A stretch of DNA of 64,000 nt from Metaphire vulgaris (Eukaryota; Annelida; Clitellata; Crassiclitellata; Megascolecidae), in assembly GCA_018105865.1 (NCBI GenBank), contig CM030863.1, forward strand, positions 1,243,001 to 1,307,000, given 5' to 3'. Below, piece after piece: positions 49,001 to 61,730 of the stretch. A program made the translations under genes and the position numbers. Numbering within the stretch: the first letter of the stretch is position 1; each line of letters begins with the position of its first letter. The notes beneath the pieces are model-generated. The model made no database searches, was not told where the DNA came from, and saw only the letters and a list, made by a program, of their open reading frames with translations.

Positions 49001-50720
49001 AACATTGGTTCATCTGAGTGATTTCATTGGAAAGGTTGACCGGCAAAGACTGCTGTTTCGAGGAAAATCTTTTTTCTTCTACCACCTCCTCCTCAACTCC
49101 TCTTCTTCTGGATTCCTCCTCCTCGTTTTCTTCCTCTTTTTCTTCTTACTCCGATCGACATCTGCCCGCGATCTTGTTCTTGTTCTTCTTCCGTTCCTCC
49201 TCGACGTCCTCCTCCTCGTCTTCCGGAGACAAAGACCGGTGTCCTGGTCAGTCTGGAGAGCGACTATTGGGATTTCCACTTTGTTCAATCCCGACATCCT
49301 CTTATCGATTCAATGTTTTGCTTTATCGATTCATCTGAGATCGGGACGTTGCAGTTAGAGATTAATTCACATAGATACGGAGATCAGCTTTGTCGTTGAG
49401 ATAACGAGAGTGGATAATCCCGACTGTAAGTACAAGACACCGTTGTTTGTGATACTTTTCTTCCGAGTTTTATACTTGCATGGTTTGTTGTTTTGCGGTT
49501 TTGCAGATTTTCAAACTGCTTTGTCTGTGTCTTCTGCAAATTTTTGTTTTAGGAATAATTTTTGTGAGAATTATGACCTAATTAAATGATCACTAATTTG
49601 TTTAACCTGCTAAACGATGAACAGTTGCGTATTTGTTCAGTTTTCTAATCTGCAAATTGTATTTGAAAACAAATGTAAGGAATAATTACCAAAAATATAA
49701 CTTTCTTATTGTAGATATTGTCACTTACTGTTGACTCATGAGCGTCCCAAACAATTTTTCATATATTTGTATTATCTTTGAGTTGACAAGAGTGAGGTTA
49801 TATCTAAGTCTTTATTACACTCAGTATACAGCTTTATCACTTTGCAGGAAATTCATTTTAAAAAGACAAGCTTTCTCTGTAAAGTTGTTTCTCTTGAAGG
49901 AAGGTCTTCCTTTTGATGTTTTCAGTGGAGTCTGCTCCTTAATTAAGGATCCGTTCTTGTAACTGAAAGAATTTCAGTTCAGATCTGAACCCAAGAATAC
50001 CATTGCCCAGCTTCTCTGAACCACTGGTATAGGCCACAAGCATGTAGGGCTATATAGCACATTGACGCCTGGCGCTACAGAAATGGAGGCAGTGAGTTTT
50101 GATAGAGTTCTAATGATCTCTTCGTATCCCGTGTGGTCTGTGAAGCTGGCTGATGGGTCAGGGATGACTTTTCGAGGATTAATTTGTCATGAAATTCTTC
50201 TGGTGGATTTTGTCAAGCATTTTTCATTGCCTTGCTTTTTAATCTGGAGTCGACTTTCATTGGAACACTGAGTGGCATTAATTGCTGTTTCCAGTTACAT
50301 CTTCTTCTTCCTCTTCTTCCTCCTCCTCCTCTTCTTTGTCTTCCTCCTCCTCCTCTGACAGCGTCTTCCTCTTTTCTTCTTGAGGGGTAAAATTTAAAAA
50401 AATAGGGTTTGAGGCTTCCTCTTACTCTTCTTGTTCTTGTTCTTCTTCCTCCCTCCTTTGGGAGGAGGAAGGTGGGTTGTCTTTTGAGTCTTCCTCCTCT
50501 TTGGAAGGTGCTGTGTATTTCTGGGTAGTTGGAAGGGGATAAGGAGAGGGAACGGGAGGCTGATGGGTTGGGGCCTGGGCGATTGGGAGAGGGATGGGTA
50601 GTTGAAGGGATTTCCACTTTGTTCAATCTTGACATCCTCTTATTAATTCAATGTTTTTCTTTACTCCACATTAGTACTTTGTTTTTTGCAGTTAGAGATG
50701 AATTCACATAGATATCACAC
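46100..50720. repeat. Diverged tandem array of about 1.3-kb units (about 3.5-4 copies)
   Basis: Blocks recur at offsets of 1.24-1.34 kb. The AGGTTAACAAAAA...TCGATGTCTAAACCACTTGA block is at about 46250 and 47545. The TTTGAAATGGACTCCAGTTT block is at 47065 and 48340. The GTATGCAGATCAGAAACAAG block is at 47221 and 48494. GAGTTTTGATAGAGTTCTAA is at 48857 and 50094. GGGATTTCCACTTTGTTCAA is at 49268 and 50609. Different block sets are shared by neighbouring units, so duplication was stepwise or blocks were exchanged. No conserved protein is encoded; long frames in the third and fourth units are Ser/Glu low-complexity. Confidence 0.85.
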
Positions 50721-52299
50721 ATCAAGGTTCTTCAGATTGTGTGACAGGGAGCCCTGGGGATAGGGATTAATAGACCCATGGGAGATGGATGAGGTGACGG
50801 AAAACATTTAAGCTGCAGAGGTTAAACGCTTGGGTTTGATTAAACAATATTTGTTTGTTATCTAGATTCTTAGTTAAAATTATATTAGTAGATAATTAAC
50901 GAAATGGACGGACGGACATCGAGAATTATATAATAAGATAATTAATGAAATGGCTTACTGTTCTGTTCTATCTGCTGTTCCTAATACTTGGATATTTATC
51001 TTCTGTTGCCATGTACATGGGTTCATAGACTTCTGTTGTTGTAGCAACTGAAGCATGCTATAGTGTTCATCGGCGTAAATTCCCCTGTGAAATGTGATTT
51101 AGAGAGACTTAATAGACATCAAGATTTTGCTGAGTGGATATATTTGATCCAATTCGCATATCCACGAGAGTGTCAAGACTGTGAAGGATTTAATTCAGAC
51201 GGTAGAATACAATGCTAAACGTCAGTCTTTCTTTGTTTTGCTTTCGTGTCTTTGTACAACAGCCTCTCTGTGGCTACTGGAAACGTCATTTACGTCTATT
51301 GCGTCATTTACGTATTACGTGTATTACGTGTCTTAAGCAGACTAATCTGACTGTAAATACGGTAATTTCGTTCTATCACTTTTCTTATTCAGTTTTTCTG
51401 CATCTCTGTGGTTTGATAAAGTAGTGCCCAGCTATCGAACTGATCAACAAAAAATGTCACACATCCATCTTCTGTGCGGTGATTGGTGGCTCCCCTCCCC
51501 CGAAATGAGTGGGTGGACGGGGTGGGTGGTGGTGGTGGTGGGGGTACTGGTAGCATTTGGGGAGAACTGGCAGCAGATCACCGGTAAGTAATATGACGAG
51601 CTACAGCACTTATTGTGGAACTGACAAGGAGAGTGAGTGCTGTAGGGTGTCTCAGTTTATTTTGCCTGTCAGAGTAATAACATTAGATAAATTCTAATAG
51701 AATTATTATTGCTGTTATTTCATGCAATGAGTGTGTTGTATATTGGCCTTTTCACGTATGATTAGGGCTGCGAGTTTTATTGGACGTTTTTCGGGAAATA
51801 TGAGGGACTTGGAGGTCCCAAATATGTGGAGGGGAATGCGGAAAAAAGCGGAAATTTTCCACATATGCGCCTAAATTTCCCTTTATGCACTGCATAGTTG
51901 CGGAAGTTGCAGTGTTTTTCATGAGAAGGGGCTGATCCCTTTTAAATCCCAGTAAATCTATGCCCATATTAGGGAAAAATAGCAAAGAAGTGCTATACAT
52001 GTGATGGAAATAGCTGAACACACAGATAAAATTGCTGAAAAGGCACACATTGAAAAGTTTGTTAAATATGCGATCACCTAATCGCAACAAACTCCCAGCC
52101 CTATATGATGTATTACAGTGTTTTTTAATGTATCGGCCAGCATCTTTGAAATACATTCAGTGTATGCAGTAGTAACATCCTTTATCAAGAGGTTACAAGG
52201 TACAGCTGTGGAACCAAAGCTTTAATGATTTGTGATTTGGTGCATTGTGATATAAAGTAAAAGTATGTGGATAATCATAGTCATAAAGAAAGTTAAATG

Positions 52300-52680
52300 G
52301 AGGCTCAAATATGATCAGGATCCCCGAAATAGCCAACTCCCATAGGTGGCAAAAGACTGGCGGATGATTATAAACCTGGGTTGACAATCGCAATGTTGCC
52401 ATTGCTACTCATTTGATGTTACTATCGCCCTGTTAAGGCTGAGTCGACCTAAGGGGTGACTAAATGCATTATTGAATGGTCTTCAAAAAGCCTGCCCAAA
52501 ATGATCACAGAATCTTGTGTCCATTTTGTTAAATGGAGCAGATATGATAAGGAGAAATTGCCAACTCTTGCCCAAAAGACTGCATGATTATAAGTTGGGT
52601 TGACAACCACAGAACGTGACATGAAAGGTGTAGTGGTGACTAAATGCATTATGCATGGTCTTCAAAAAGTAGGAAATGAT
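52300..52680. repeat. Degenerate tandem repeat, about 180-230-bp unit
   Basis: GTGACTAAATGCATTAT(T)G and ATGGTCTTCAAAAAG recur at about 52456 and 52635. GCCAACTC...CAAAAGACTG and GATTATAA...GGGTTGACAA recur at about 52334 and 52558. Confidence 0.75.
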
Positions 52681-52824
52681 CCAGAATTTGTGTCATTTTG
52701 TCTGAAAAAGAATTGTTCTTGAGAGTCGAGAGACAGGGATACAGACTGATTCATTTGCAGTATGAAAGACAGACAATTTGACAGTCTGACAGAGAGACAG
52801 TTTAAGGGCTATTGAATATGTCTC

Positions 52825-52841
<17 letters not shown>

Positions 52842-52859
<18 letters not shown>

Positions 52860-53000
52860 CAGACAGACAGAGAGGCAGAGACACAGAGAGACAGAGGGAT
52901 AGAGGGATAGAGACAGAGGGATAGAGAAAGACAGACAGAGACAGACAGAGAGAGAGACAGACAGACACAGAGAGAGACAGAGAGAGAGAGAGAGATAGAT
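52842..53000. repeat. (GT)n/(GA)n/GACAGACA compound microsatellite
   Basis: GTGTGT, then GAGAGA, then mixed GACAGACAGAGA units across about 180 bp. Similar GACAGA/GAGA compounds at 58930-59106 and, in reverse, at 56718-56820. Confidence 0.9.
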
Positions 53001-54110
53001 TGCCAAAGAGGTAAGTTATATGCCTCAGCATAATTGTCTGTCTTGTCTTTCTGTCTTTTCTGTCTTGGTAGTTAATAGAACTTTCTGTTTGCATTGTGTT
53101 GTTTGCTGTTTGTGTTTTTGCTATCTGTGTTTTGCTGCAAATAAAGACAATTAATTGATGGAATTGTCATTTACTTGGACAATTTACAATTTGGTGTGCT
53201 TTGTTAATTTCTGTAAATCTTGTTAAGTTCTTTTTCACAATCTAATTATATTTCTGTGCCAAACTATCAATCAGATATCTTGATATCTGATGTATGCTGT
53301 TTACCATCTCAAATGGTTGACTGTCTAGGGTAGTTTTGATGTTTCAATTGATGTAAGACTGTATTTTGGTTAGGAGATTAAGAAATCAATGGGACAAGTT
53401 TTGGTACAGTGTTACCACCAGTACCAAATTCACAAGACACGGGGACAAAATGGTCGACCAAAAAGACCCTTAGTACCAGCTTAGAGACCACTGATTGGCC
53501 TTTGGACATCTCCTGCCCATTCGTTTCCCCGGCCTGTTAATGGACAGGAATTGTTCTTTGTCAAGCGCCAAGAATAATGGCCAGCCGCCAACGGATATTG
53601 TCTGTCCTGGGATATGTTATTGACTTGCTATCAGATCTGCAAGAATAACGAAAGATTAATTGAACTTTTTGTCCGAACAGAATTTGGCATTATGGAAGGC
53701 CACTTCGGCCTTATTTATCACGGGCAAATCATTGTATTGCGGTCATTTTTCTAATCTGCGTTTATGGCGTAATGCGTTTTTCATATATTTTTGCCGGTGA
53801 TACTTGGAGTATAGAGTAGAATTTGCTTAGACGACTGGACGGTCAATAAACCATTTGGACTTGAATGACACATTAATGAAAGTAATGCTTCGGTATTTTT
53901 TCCTTTATGAGTTTGTCAATTATGCTAATGTGAGTGTGTGACAAACAGAGACTGGAATGGAGAACTGAATGAGTTACAGAGGAAATGAAACATTTTGCAC
54001 AGAAAATATTTTGAATGAGGTTTGAATGCTTGTTTAATAGCTGTATACTTGTTGACATGACATTACAACTGGTTTGACTATGTTGCCGATTGGATTGGGA
54101 CAGTGTAGAT

Positions 54111-54451
54111 CAGGGATATTTTTACCCCCTCCTCCCCCCCAAATATTCCCCCCCAGTGTTGGAGTTGTGAAATTTGAGCTTGGGGGGTTGAGGACTGAAA
54201 TTCAATGAATGCCAGAGACAGCATGTACCCGATGTGTGATTTTTGTGAGGCTTGCAAAGTTAGCTGGGGGGGGGGGTTCAACCACCCCATCCTCCCCGGC
54301 AACTATAACACTGCCCCCCCAATTTGAGACCGACACCCCAGATTTTCCCCAATCCGGGCCTGAGATGCACCCCTAACTCCGTCCAACACCCCTCCCACAA
54401 TTTGAGACCGACATCCCCACCCCAAATTGACAATCCTAGAAATAACCCTGG
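54111..54451. mobile_element. MITE with CAGGGATATTT / AAATAACCCTG ends
   Basis: Left end CAGGGATATTTTTACCCCC, right end AATCCTAGAAATAACCCTG. Interior repeats AATTTGAGACCGACA twice. A matching right end (AATCCTAGAAATATCCCTG) is at about 1288-1306 and a left end at about 62086. Confidence 0.6.
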
Positions 54452-56717
54452 TGTAGATTATGTCTCACAGTCTGTGGGTGTTAGGATTGTGTTGAGTGAT
54501 GTTCTAAATGCGGGGTTTCAGGTCTGTTGTGGATCTACTCTGCCCTTGGATTGGATTGGATTGGATTAAGAAAGGGGTGACTAACTATCTCACCGATTCT
54601 GAGGATATTAAGTGAGAAAGGAGGCAAGATTCAATTCACTCAGGACCCCGTGACTCACTTGGTCAGTCCAGGGACTCGTTCTACCTATCTGGTTATCTTA
54701 TCTCTAATCTGATCTTAGAGTTAACCAGGGGTCCTTAGGGAGGCTCTCACGTTCATCACTACAAATTCTAGAAGCCGGGCAAGTAACCTTTGACTCTTGA
54801 TCCACGTGAATAATTCCTTTTTTTTTTTCTCAGGGCATTAGTATTCTTTTGTCACACTATTATGTATATAGGGTCAGTGTGGAATGTGGATATCCCATTC
54901 AGTTGATTTGATTTAGCAAAAGGCAGTTCCAACTGCAGCAAAGGCATCTTGATATCATTACGGTCAATTACTTGTCATGCCTGTCAATCACCATGCACTG
55001 CAGTAGTGTACAATCATTGCCCAATAATGTCATATATGAGTTTATCACTCGAATGAGTGTCTCATTGAATCTAGCAATGTTGGTTTTAGTTATTACTTAA
55101 CGTCAACTGGTCAAGGGAAATGAGTTCATGTTTGCTGTTATTGACGTAAATAACAGAGGAGAATATGAGTGATTTTATTTTCCTTCATTTTTTTCACATA
55201 GGTTTGTCGAACGTCGTTTTTTTGGCTTCAAATTTTCTTCAGCTTATCCAGAACATTTTAAATTTGATTTTCCCAGACAGGAAGTTTGAATTTCTCAGTC
55301 AGTGACACAAACCCTCCCCCACATATTTCTGAAAGTCTGAAACTAGAAATACAGGCATAATTTTTGGGTGCATGTATTTATTTCACTGGATGCAAATAAC
55401 ATAATTTCATGAAAGTTGGTCTTAAGATGGCATCCATCGTAATCTTGTAAAGACCGTCATTAAGTAAGTAAGTAAAGTAAGACGAAATTTCTATAGCACT
55501 GCTGCCAGAAAGCAAGCCACCAGCTTATACACGAACGCTCATTATGATCATTGTCATCATTATCATCATAATCATCATCATCATTTCAAATCATCATCAT
55601 CATCATTTAAAGAAAAAATCAATGATAACATCCTGGTGCTGTGTGTGTTTGTGTGTGTGTGTGTACGTCCATGTGGATTGAAGGAAAACCTGGAAAAGAG
55701 TGGGAAAAAGAGGTGAAATAATGGAAATGAACTGGATAACATGGGCTCTACACTTGGTGGAAACGGATTTGCCTCAAGTTCAATGAAAACCGACACCAGA
55801 TACGAGCAGTTATGCGTCATTGGCCGCGCTGGGTGGGGCTGGGCAGGGGGCGGTAGAGAGGGAGGGGCGTTAGCTAGGGCAAGAGGTCCATGGCTAGGGT
55901 GTCCTGTGTGTCCGCTGCTAAATATATCCGGACGCCGTGGTGGTATGCGTTGGGTGACTTGAGGAGACTGTACCGAATAAACTGTCTTCAAGTGCCAAGT
56001 TCTGTCAAGGGTGATTGACAGGGTTTGGCATGACACCAGACCCTGCAGACAAATTCTCCGCATTCTGCCGAAAATTCAGTGAAATGTGAGAAATGGGGAA
56101 TTCGAGCTCCAGATGGTCTCAATTGTAGGCTATCATCAGTCGAGGACTTCAGATGCTGGCGTCTATGCCTGGAGCATGGTATAACGGTGGTAGTTAAAGG
56201 GTTATGACGTGGAGAATTATGGGGTTAAAATTTTCACTCTCTCTCTCCTCTCCCTCCCCCTGTCTCTCTCTTCTCTTCTCTCTCCTCCCCTCCCTCTCTT
56301 CCCTCTCTCTCTCTCTCTCTCTCTCTCCCCATCTCTCTCTCTCTCTCCTCGCTCTCTGTCTCTCTCTGATAGCATTACTGCTGTTGAAAGATTTTTACGT
56401 TTTCTTGTGGATTGAAAGAAAGGGAGGAGAAGCAAAGGGGAGGGGTAGACGAGGAGGAGGATGCCGATGGCTTTTGTGTTTGGATGGAAGATTTTGCTGA
56501 GATTAATGACAAGATGATCCCTGAAGATGTGATTGTATGGTGGCATTTTTGCTGCTATTGACATGATAAAAGATTATGAGGATAAATTATTATAAGGATA
56601 ATGATGATGATGACGATGATGATTATAATGAATTATGATTATGATGGTCTGTTCATGTTAGTCCCTTCTCTTCCTGATGATTAATCTTGAAAGTGTTCTC
56701 ATAAACTTGTGTTGTCT

Positions 56718-56915
<198 letters not shown>

Positions 56916-57758
56916 TATGTAAATTTATTATGTCGCTCTCTTTAACCATTTACTGTTGCTTTGATGTTAAAATATCTTTCCATTGATTACTAATAAGAAA
57001 AGTCATTAAGATTTCTATAATTGAAATTTTCTATAATTAAAGATTGATGGGTTACTGCTTAAGAAACAGGAATCTATTCACTTGCAATGAATGCTGCAGT
57101 TAATCAGACTTTTCATCATTGCATTGTTGTATACTTGGATATATTTAATTGGGTATACAATGTATATGGCGTAAATGATCATTGGAGGATGTTTGCACAC
57201 TTTGGGGGAGCATGATTACCAGTACGCCTGGGTCCTGCTGGAAGTGCTTTCACTTAGGAGTGCAGCTGTTTGCTGTAATTGAATGCTATTGAACAGAGCA
57301 GTTTTTTCCCAGTCAGAGACCAAATTGGATCTTGAACCCTGCATTGAAGTCGAATTACGGAAACTAGGTGTTAATGGACCTGTTGTAGCTGGGCTAAGTA
57401 CAGTAACATAGATACGAGGAAATGAAAATGTAAAGGCACAATTTATATAGCACTTTGATGATAATAATGCACTAGTAGTCATCAGCCAAAAGTGGCGCAC
57501 TGTGGTGTATTAACAGATATTAGTGTCCACCGCACATCCGCACATTGTGCCACCGGTGGACATGTGAGCACCAGGGATTTGAACCAAGGATGATAGCAAG
57601 ATATGGAGCTGATACTTGACTGAATGAGCCAATGAGAAAGAGACTCAGTAATGTAATGTAAGACAATGCAAACACAAACTAGTTGATTTGAAAAAATTAG
57701 TTGATTTGAATCATAAAGAGTACCAATATACGGTATTATACAGTACTTCTAAATTTGG

Positions 57759-57790
<32 letters not shown>

Positions 57791-58929
57791 CTTGATGTGT
57801 TCGTGCTCTTTGGTTGTCTTATGTTGTCTCCGTTGTCCGCAATTCACGTTTGTTGTTTATGGTCTGTTGTTCTGAGTTGTTCTGTTGCATGGTAACAGCC
57901 TAACTGACTTTTGTGCTCTTCATATGTCTATGTGACATATAATTTATATAATTTACTGGTAAATATATTAAGACTGTTGCATTGCTTTTAAGTCTGTCTT
58001 TTCTAGATCGGGGGGGAGGAAGCCACTTCCTCTCAAAAACTGGTCTATTGGTGCATAGGGTGCATTGTTTTTCATACAGTTGGAAACCTTACATCTGTGT
58101 TAAGCTAAGATCCAACCTGAAAGCAGTTATATTCATGCCCAATATAACCTCCAGTGCTTTAAAGTGGTCTTGTCTCGGATAAACACATTGAACATATGGA
58201 TGATAAGGCTCAAGATTACAACCAGACCTACTTACCCAGTACAGTGAAGCTTTGATAACGCGTGGATGACACGGACGGCAGTTATATTCTCAGTTCTGTG
58301 AAGTTCGTTTTAATAGAATTTTACTGTACGTGACTACAGCTGTATTCCAATTATGAAAGCAAAGGTGTGGTGACTGTTGGCAGGCCTGTTTAATTTAATC
58401 TCCTGTTTAAATTCGAGTTTTTAAAAAGGTGTTTCTCCTAGTGACAGGATATTTATTGCGGAAAGAATGCCGCTGTGCATGCAGGAAATTGCAGCAAAAT
58501 TTAAATAAATGTATTCTTAATTAATTGATTTTAATACTTGAAGCAAGACTATACTGACTTGTGTTTGTCAGGACAGGAAAATTATGTGGAAATTATACAG
58601 AGAATTAAATCATGTATGAACACACACACACACTCACACTCACATGCACACACACACACACACTTACGCACACAACACATTTTGTATTATTCACAGAAAT
58701 TCATGGTTAACAACTTGACATGATATAGCACTGTTATAGCAGTATTGTTTCATTTAATATTTAATAACATAACTGTTTTCTTCTATTTGATATTTTAATT
58801 GTCTTCTTCAGTTTTGAGGCAATTTCACCTTTTTTCAAATGAATTTGAGTGATTGATTTGAGATTTATAATTATCAATTGGCTTTGAATATGAGTTTTTT
58901 TCCATATCGAATTTGATTAACGATCAATT

Positions 58930-59021
58930 AGAGAGAGACAGAGACAGACAGACAGAGACAGACAGACAGAGACAAACAGGCAGACAGAGACAGATACACA
59001 GAGAGAGACAGACAGACACAG

Positions 59022-59106
<85 letters not shown>
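58930..59106. repeat. GACAGA/(GA)n compound microsatellite
   Basis: Mixed GACAGACA units grade into about 38 uninterrupted GA units ending at 59106. Confidence 0.95.
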
Positions 59107-59110
<4 letters not shown>

Positions 59111-59908
59111 ATAGCACCCTACCACAAGGATTACTTTAAATTTATTGAATGACCGACATTACAGGCATTTACAGCATTGACATACTGTCTGCTGCTTTTT
59201 TCCACTGGATTCTGAAATGGCTGCAATGCAGGACATCTCTTCCCTGATTCCTTGCGGTTCATTATTGACGACTGTCATGAAGGTCGTCATGACTCGAGTC
59301 ATGTCGTATGTCATGACTGCGTGCGATATTCGGAAAGTCAGCGGGTCATGTCGTGGCCGTAGTGTTTGCTTCGGCAGATGGCACATCGGCGGTCCCTTCT
59401 TCGTTAATAAACATTGATTCTACTTCTGGGACGCAAGGAACGACAGAGAGTGGAAGGCGGAAAAATGAAAGAAAAAAAGAATGACGAACACCTTGGAAGA
59501 GGATGTTAACATGTAATTCTAGGAAAAATCTTGGATGTCTTTCCTCTCCCCCAAATAACTGGAAGGCTGTTTTGGACAGCCTTTTACAAACGTTGAATAT
59601 TTGCAACCAAGCTGTAAAAATCAACCAATCAACTTCTATAGCGCCACTATCATAATGCCCAGGTCATCACTGATGGCACACCAAATCCAAATAGAATTAG
59701 AGCCAGGTCAAGCCAGAAGATCAGTCCGAAACGGCGGGAGAGCAATCTAAGGGGGATATGCCAAGTCAAACATATGTGTTTTAAGGCCAGATCTGAAAGA
59801 TGATAAGTTGTTAGTTAACACAACTAATACCACGCCAAGGTTAAAATACCCTGTACTGTACTGGTAAATGATAATTGGGCAAGTGAGACTGGTATATATG
59901 TATGTATG

Positions 59909-59939
<31 letters not shown>

Positions 59940-61106
59940 GAAAAAAGTACTGTTATTGTGTCTTGTGAATTGTTATTGCTATGACCGTTGCATGACATAA
60001 CTTTCAAACTGGATATTGAGTACCAGGTAGCAGTAATTGGTGTCGAAGTGGACTGATGGTAATGTCTCTGGATGGCTTTGATCTTAGCTATTATACTTAA
60101 GTAACTTGTCATTGATATTTGTGTTTTTATATATGTCAAATAATTTAGTTAGATATTTAAATAGTTACTTGTTAAATAAGTAATAATGTGTTTGATGAGC
60201 TGGCTTGCCTCAAGCAAATTATAAGCTGACAGATATCCTATAGGGCTGAGATGGAATATATTGACAATCCCGGAATGATTTGATGCATTAAAGATGGGGA
60301 CACAAGAAAATGTGGTTTTAATTCATTTCAAACTCCTCTGAATTTTTGCCTATCTACTGTATAGTCTACTGTAACAATAGTCCTTCCATAGACTAATGTC
60401 AAACAGGGAATCGATTTCATAATATTTTTGTTGTCTATGCAACTGTAGCAATCTCCTGCTGTTGATGTAGCGCGTCGATATTATGGTTCAGTCAACATCA
60501 CCAACAAAACTCAAAATCAAAAAAAGATTTACGCTCTTCCATTTATTTGTCACGCTTGAAAAACACAGGATGTACCATTCTACGTCAAAGCAATTTTTAA
60601 AATCCAAAAATATTCTGCACGAAACCAATTTCTCAAGCCAAACAAGATTTTACATCAAGCCAATTTCACACATAAACGTTTTTTAAAAAATTTTTAAACG
60701 TTTATATTTTCGCGGGCCAAATAAAATCAGTCCGCGGGCCAAGTTTGGCCTGCGTTTCAAGGTTTTGACATCCCTGATCTAAATCAACCTTTTTCAAAAG
60801 AAGCCTACCTAATTACTAAAGCATATAAGATTGGTCTATTAGACTGTAGATTAAAAGTATTGAAGAAGTATTGGGCACAGTAACTGAATGAGGCATTTAG
60901 GACATTGTATACTGGGAAGTTTTTTTGTTATTAGAAGACTTCAAGACAAGAAAACAACGAAGGGGAATACAGGAAGAAACTAGCAGAGAGTACAAAAGGG
61001 CAAAGAGCAAGATTACACAGCAGGACCATAATGTCAATGAATGGCTGGGTGGAGCATATAGTGGTTCTCACACTGGCAGATCCTACTTAGCTACTCTAAA
61101 ACCCTC

Positions 61107-61172
<66 letters not shown>

Positions 61173-61174
61173 TA

Positions 61175-61207
<33 letters not shown>

Positions 61208-61255
61208 GTGAAAGTTTCGTGGAAGGCGACTGTTAAATCTCTGGAGTGTCACGGA

Positions 61256-61299
<44 letters not shown>
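61107..61299. repeat. TTA microsatellites bounding a GTGGAAGGCGACTG core
   Basis: (TTA)n at 61107-61206 and 61257-61299 flank AAGTTTCGTGGAAGGCGACTG and TCTCTGGAGTGTCACGGATA, a further copy of the core seen at 21121 and 41979. Confidence 0.85.
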
Positions 61300-61301
<2 letters not shown>

Positions 61302-61633
61302 CGTTTTATTTTTTTAGCTGAGTTGCATTAATCCTGGTTTCAACATAGCTGGGTACCCAACTTTCTGTCATCACTATTTTACTGAACTGGGTCACATGTG
61401 TTATTCTCCTTTTAACAGAGCTTAGTAAATGAGTGTGTCTCTAGTGCTGTTGATGTAATTTCTTTCAAATTTCATGGACTTTGGAGCCAGAACTCAGCCA
61501 CACGCCAGTAATTAAGGGTGGTCTATGCTTTAGAGTGAAAGCCCCATATACCATACACTCAGAGAGATTCAGAATGATCAGTTAACCTTTGATTGCACAT
61601 AGCAACAGCAAAGACACAAAGATGTATATCTCT

Positions 61634-61638
<5 letters not shown>

Positions 61639-61730
<92 letters not shown>
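61639..61730. repeat. (TA)n/(TG)n microsatellite
   Basis: About 35 TA units followed by about 10 TG units. Confidence 0.95.

Noticed and set aside
49018..50635. Ser-rich and Arg/Lys-rich frames in the third and fourth units of the 1.3-kb array
   Set aside because: Low-complexity products of CTT/CTC runs; frames are not conserved between the two units.
57560..57600. B-box-like GGGATTTGAACC considered as a tRNA gene
   Set aside because: No matching A box, anticodon stem or acceptor pairing was found around it; chance match or SINE remnant.
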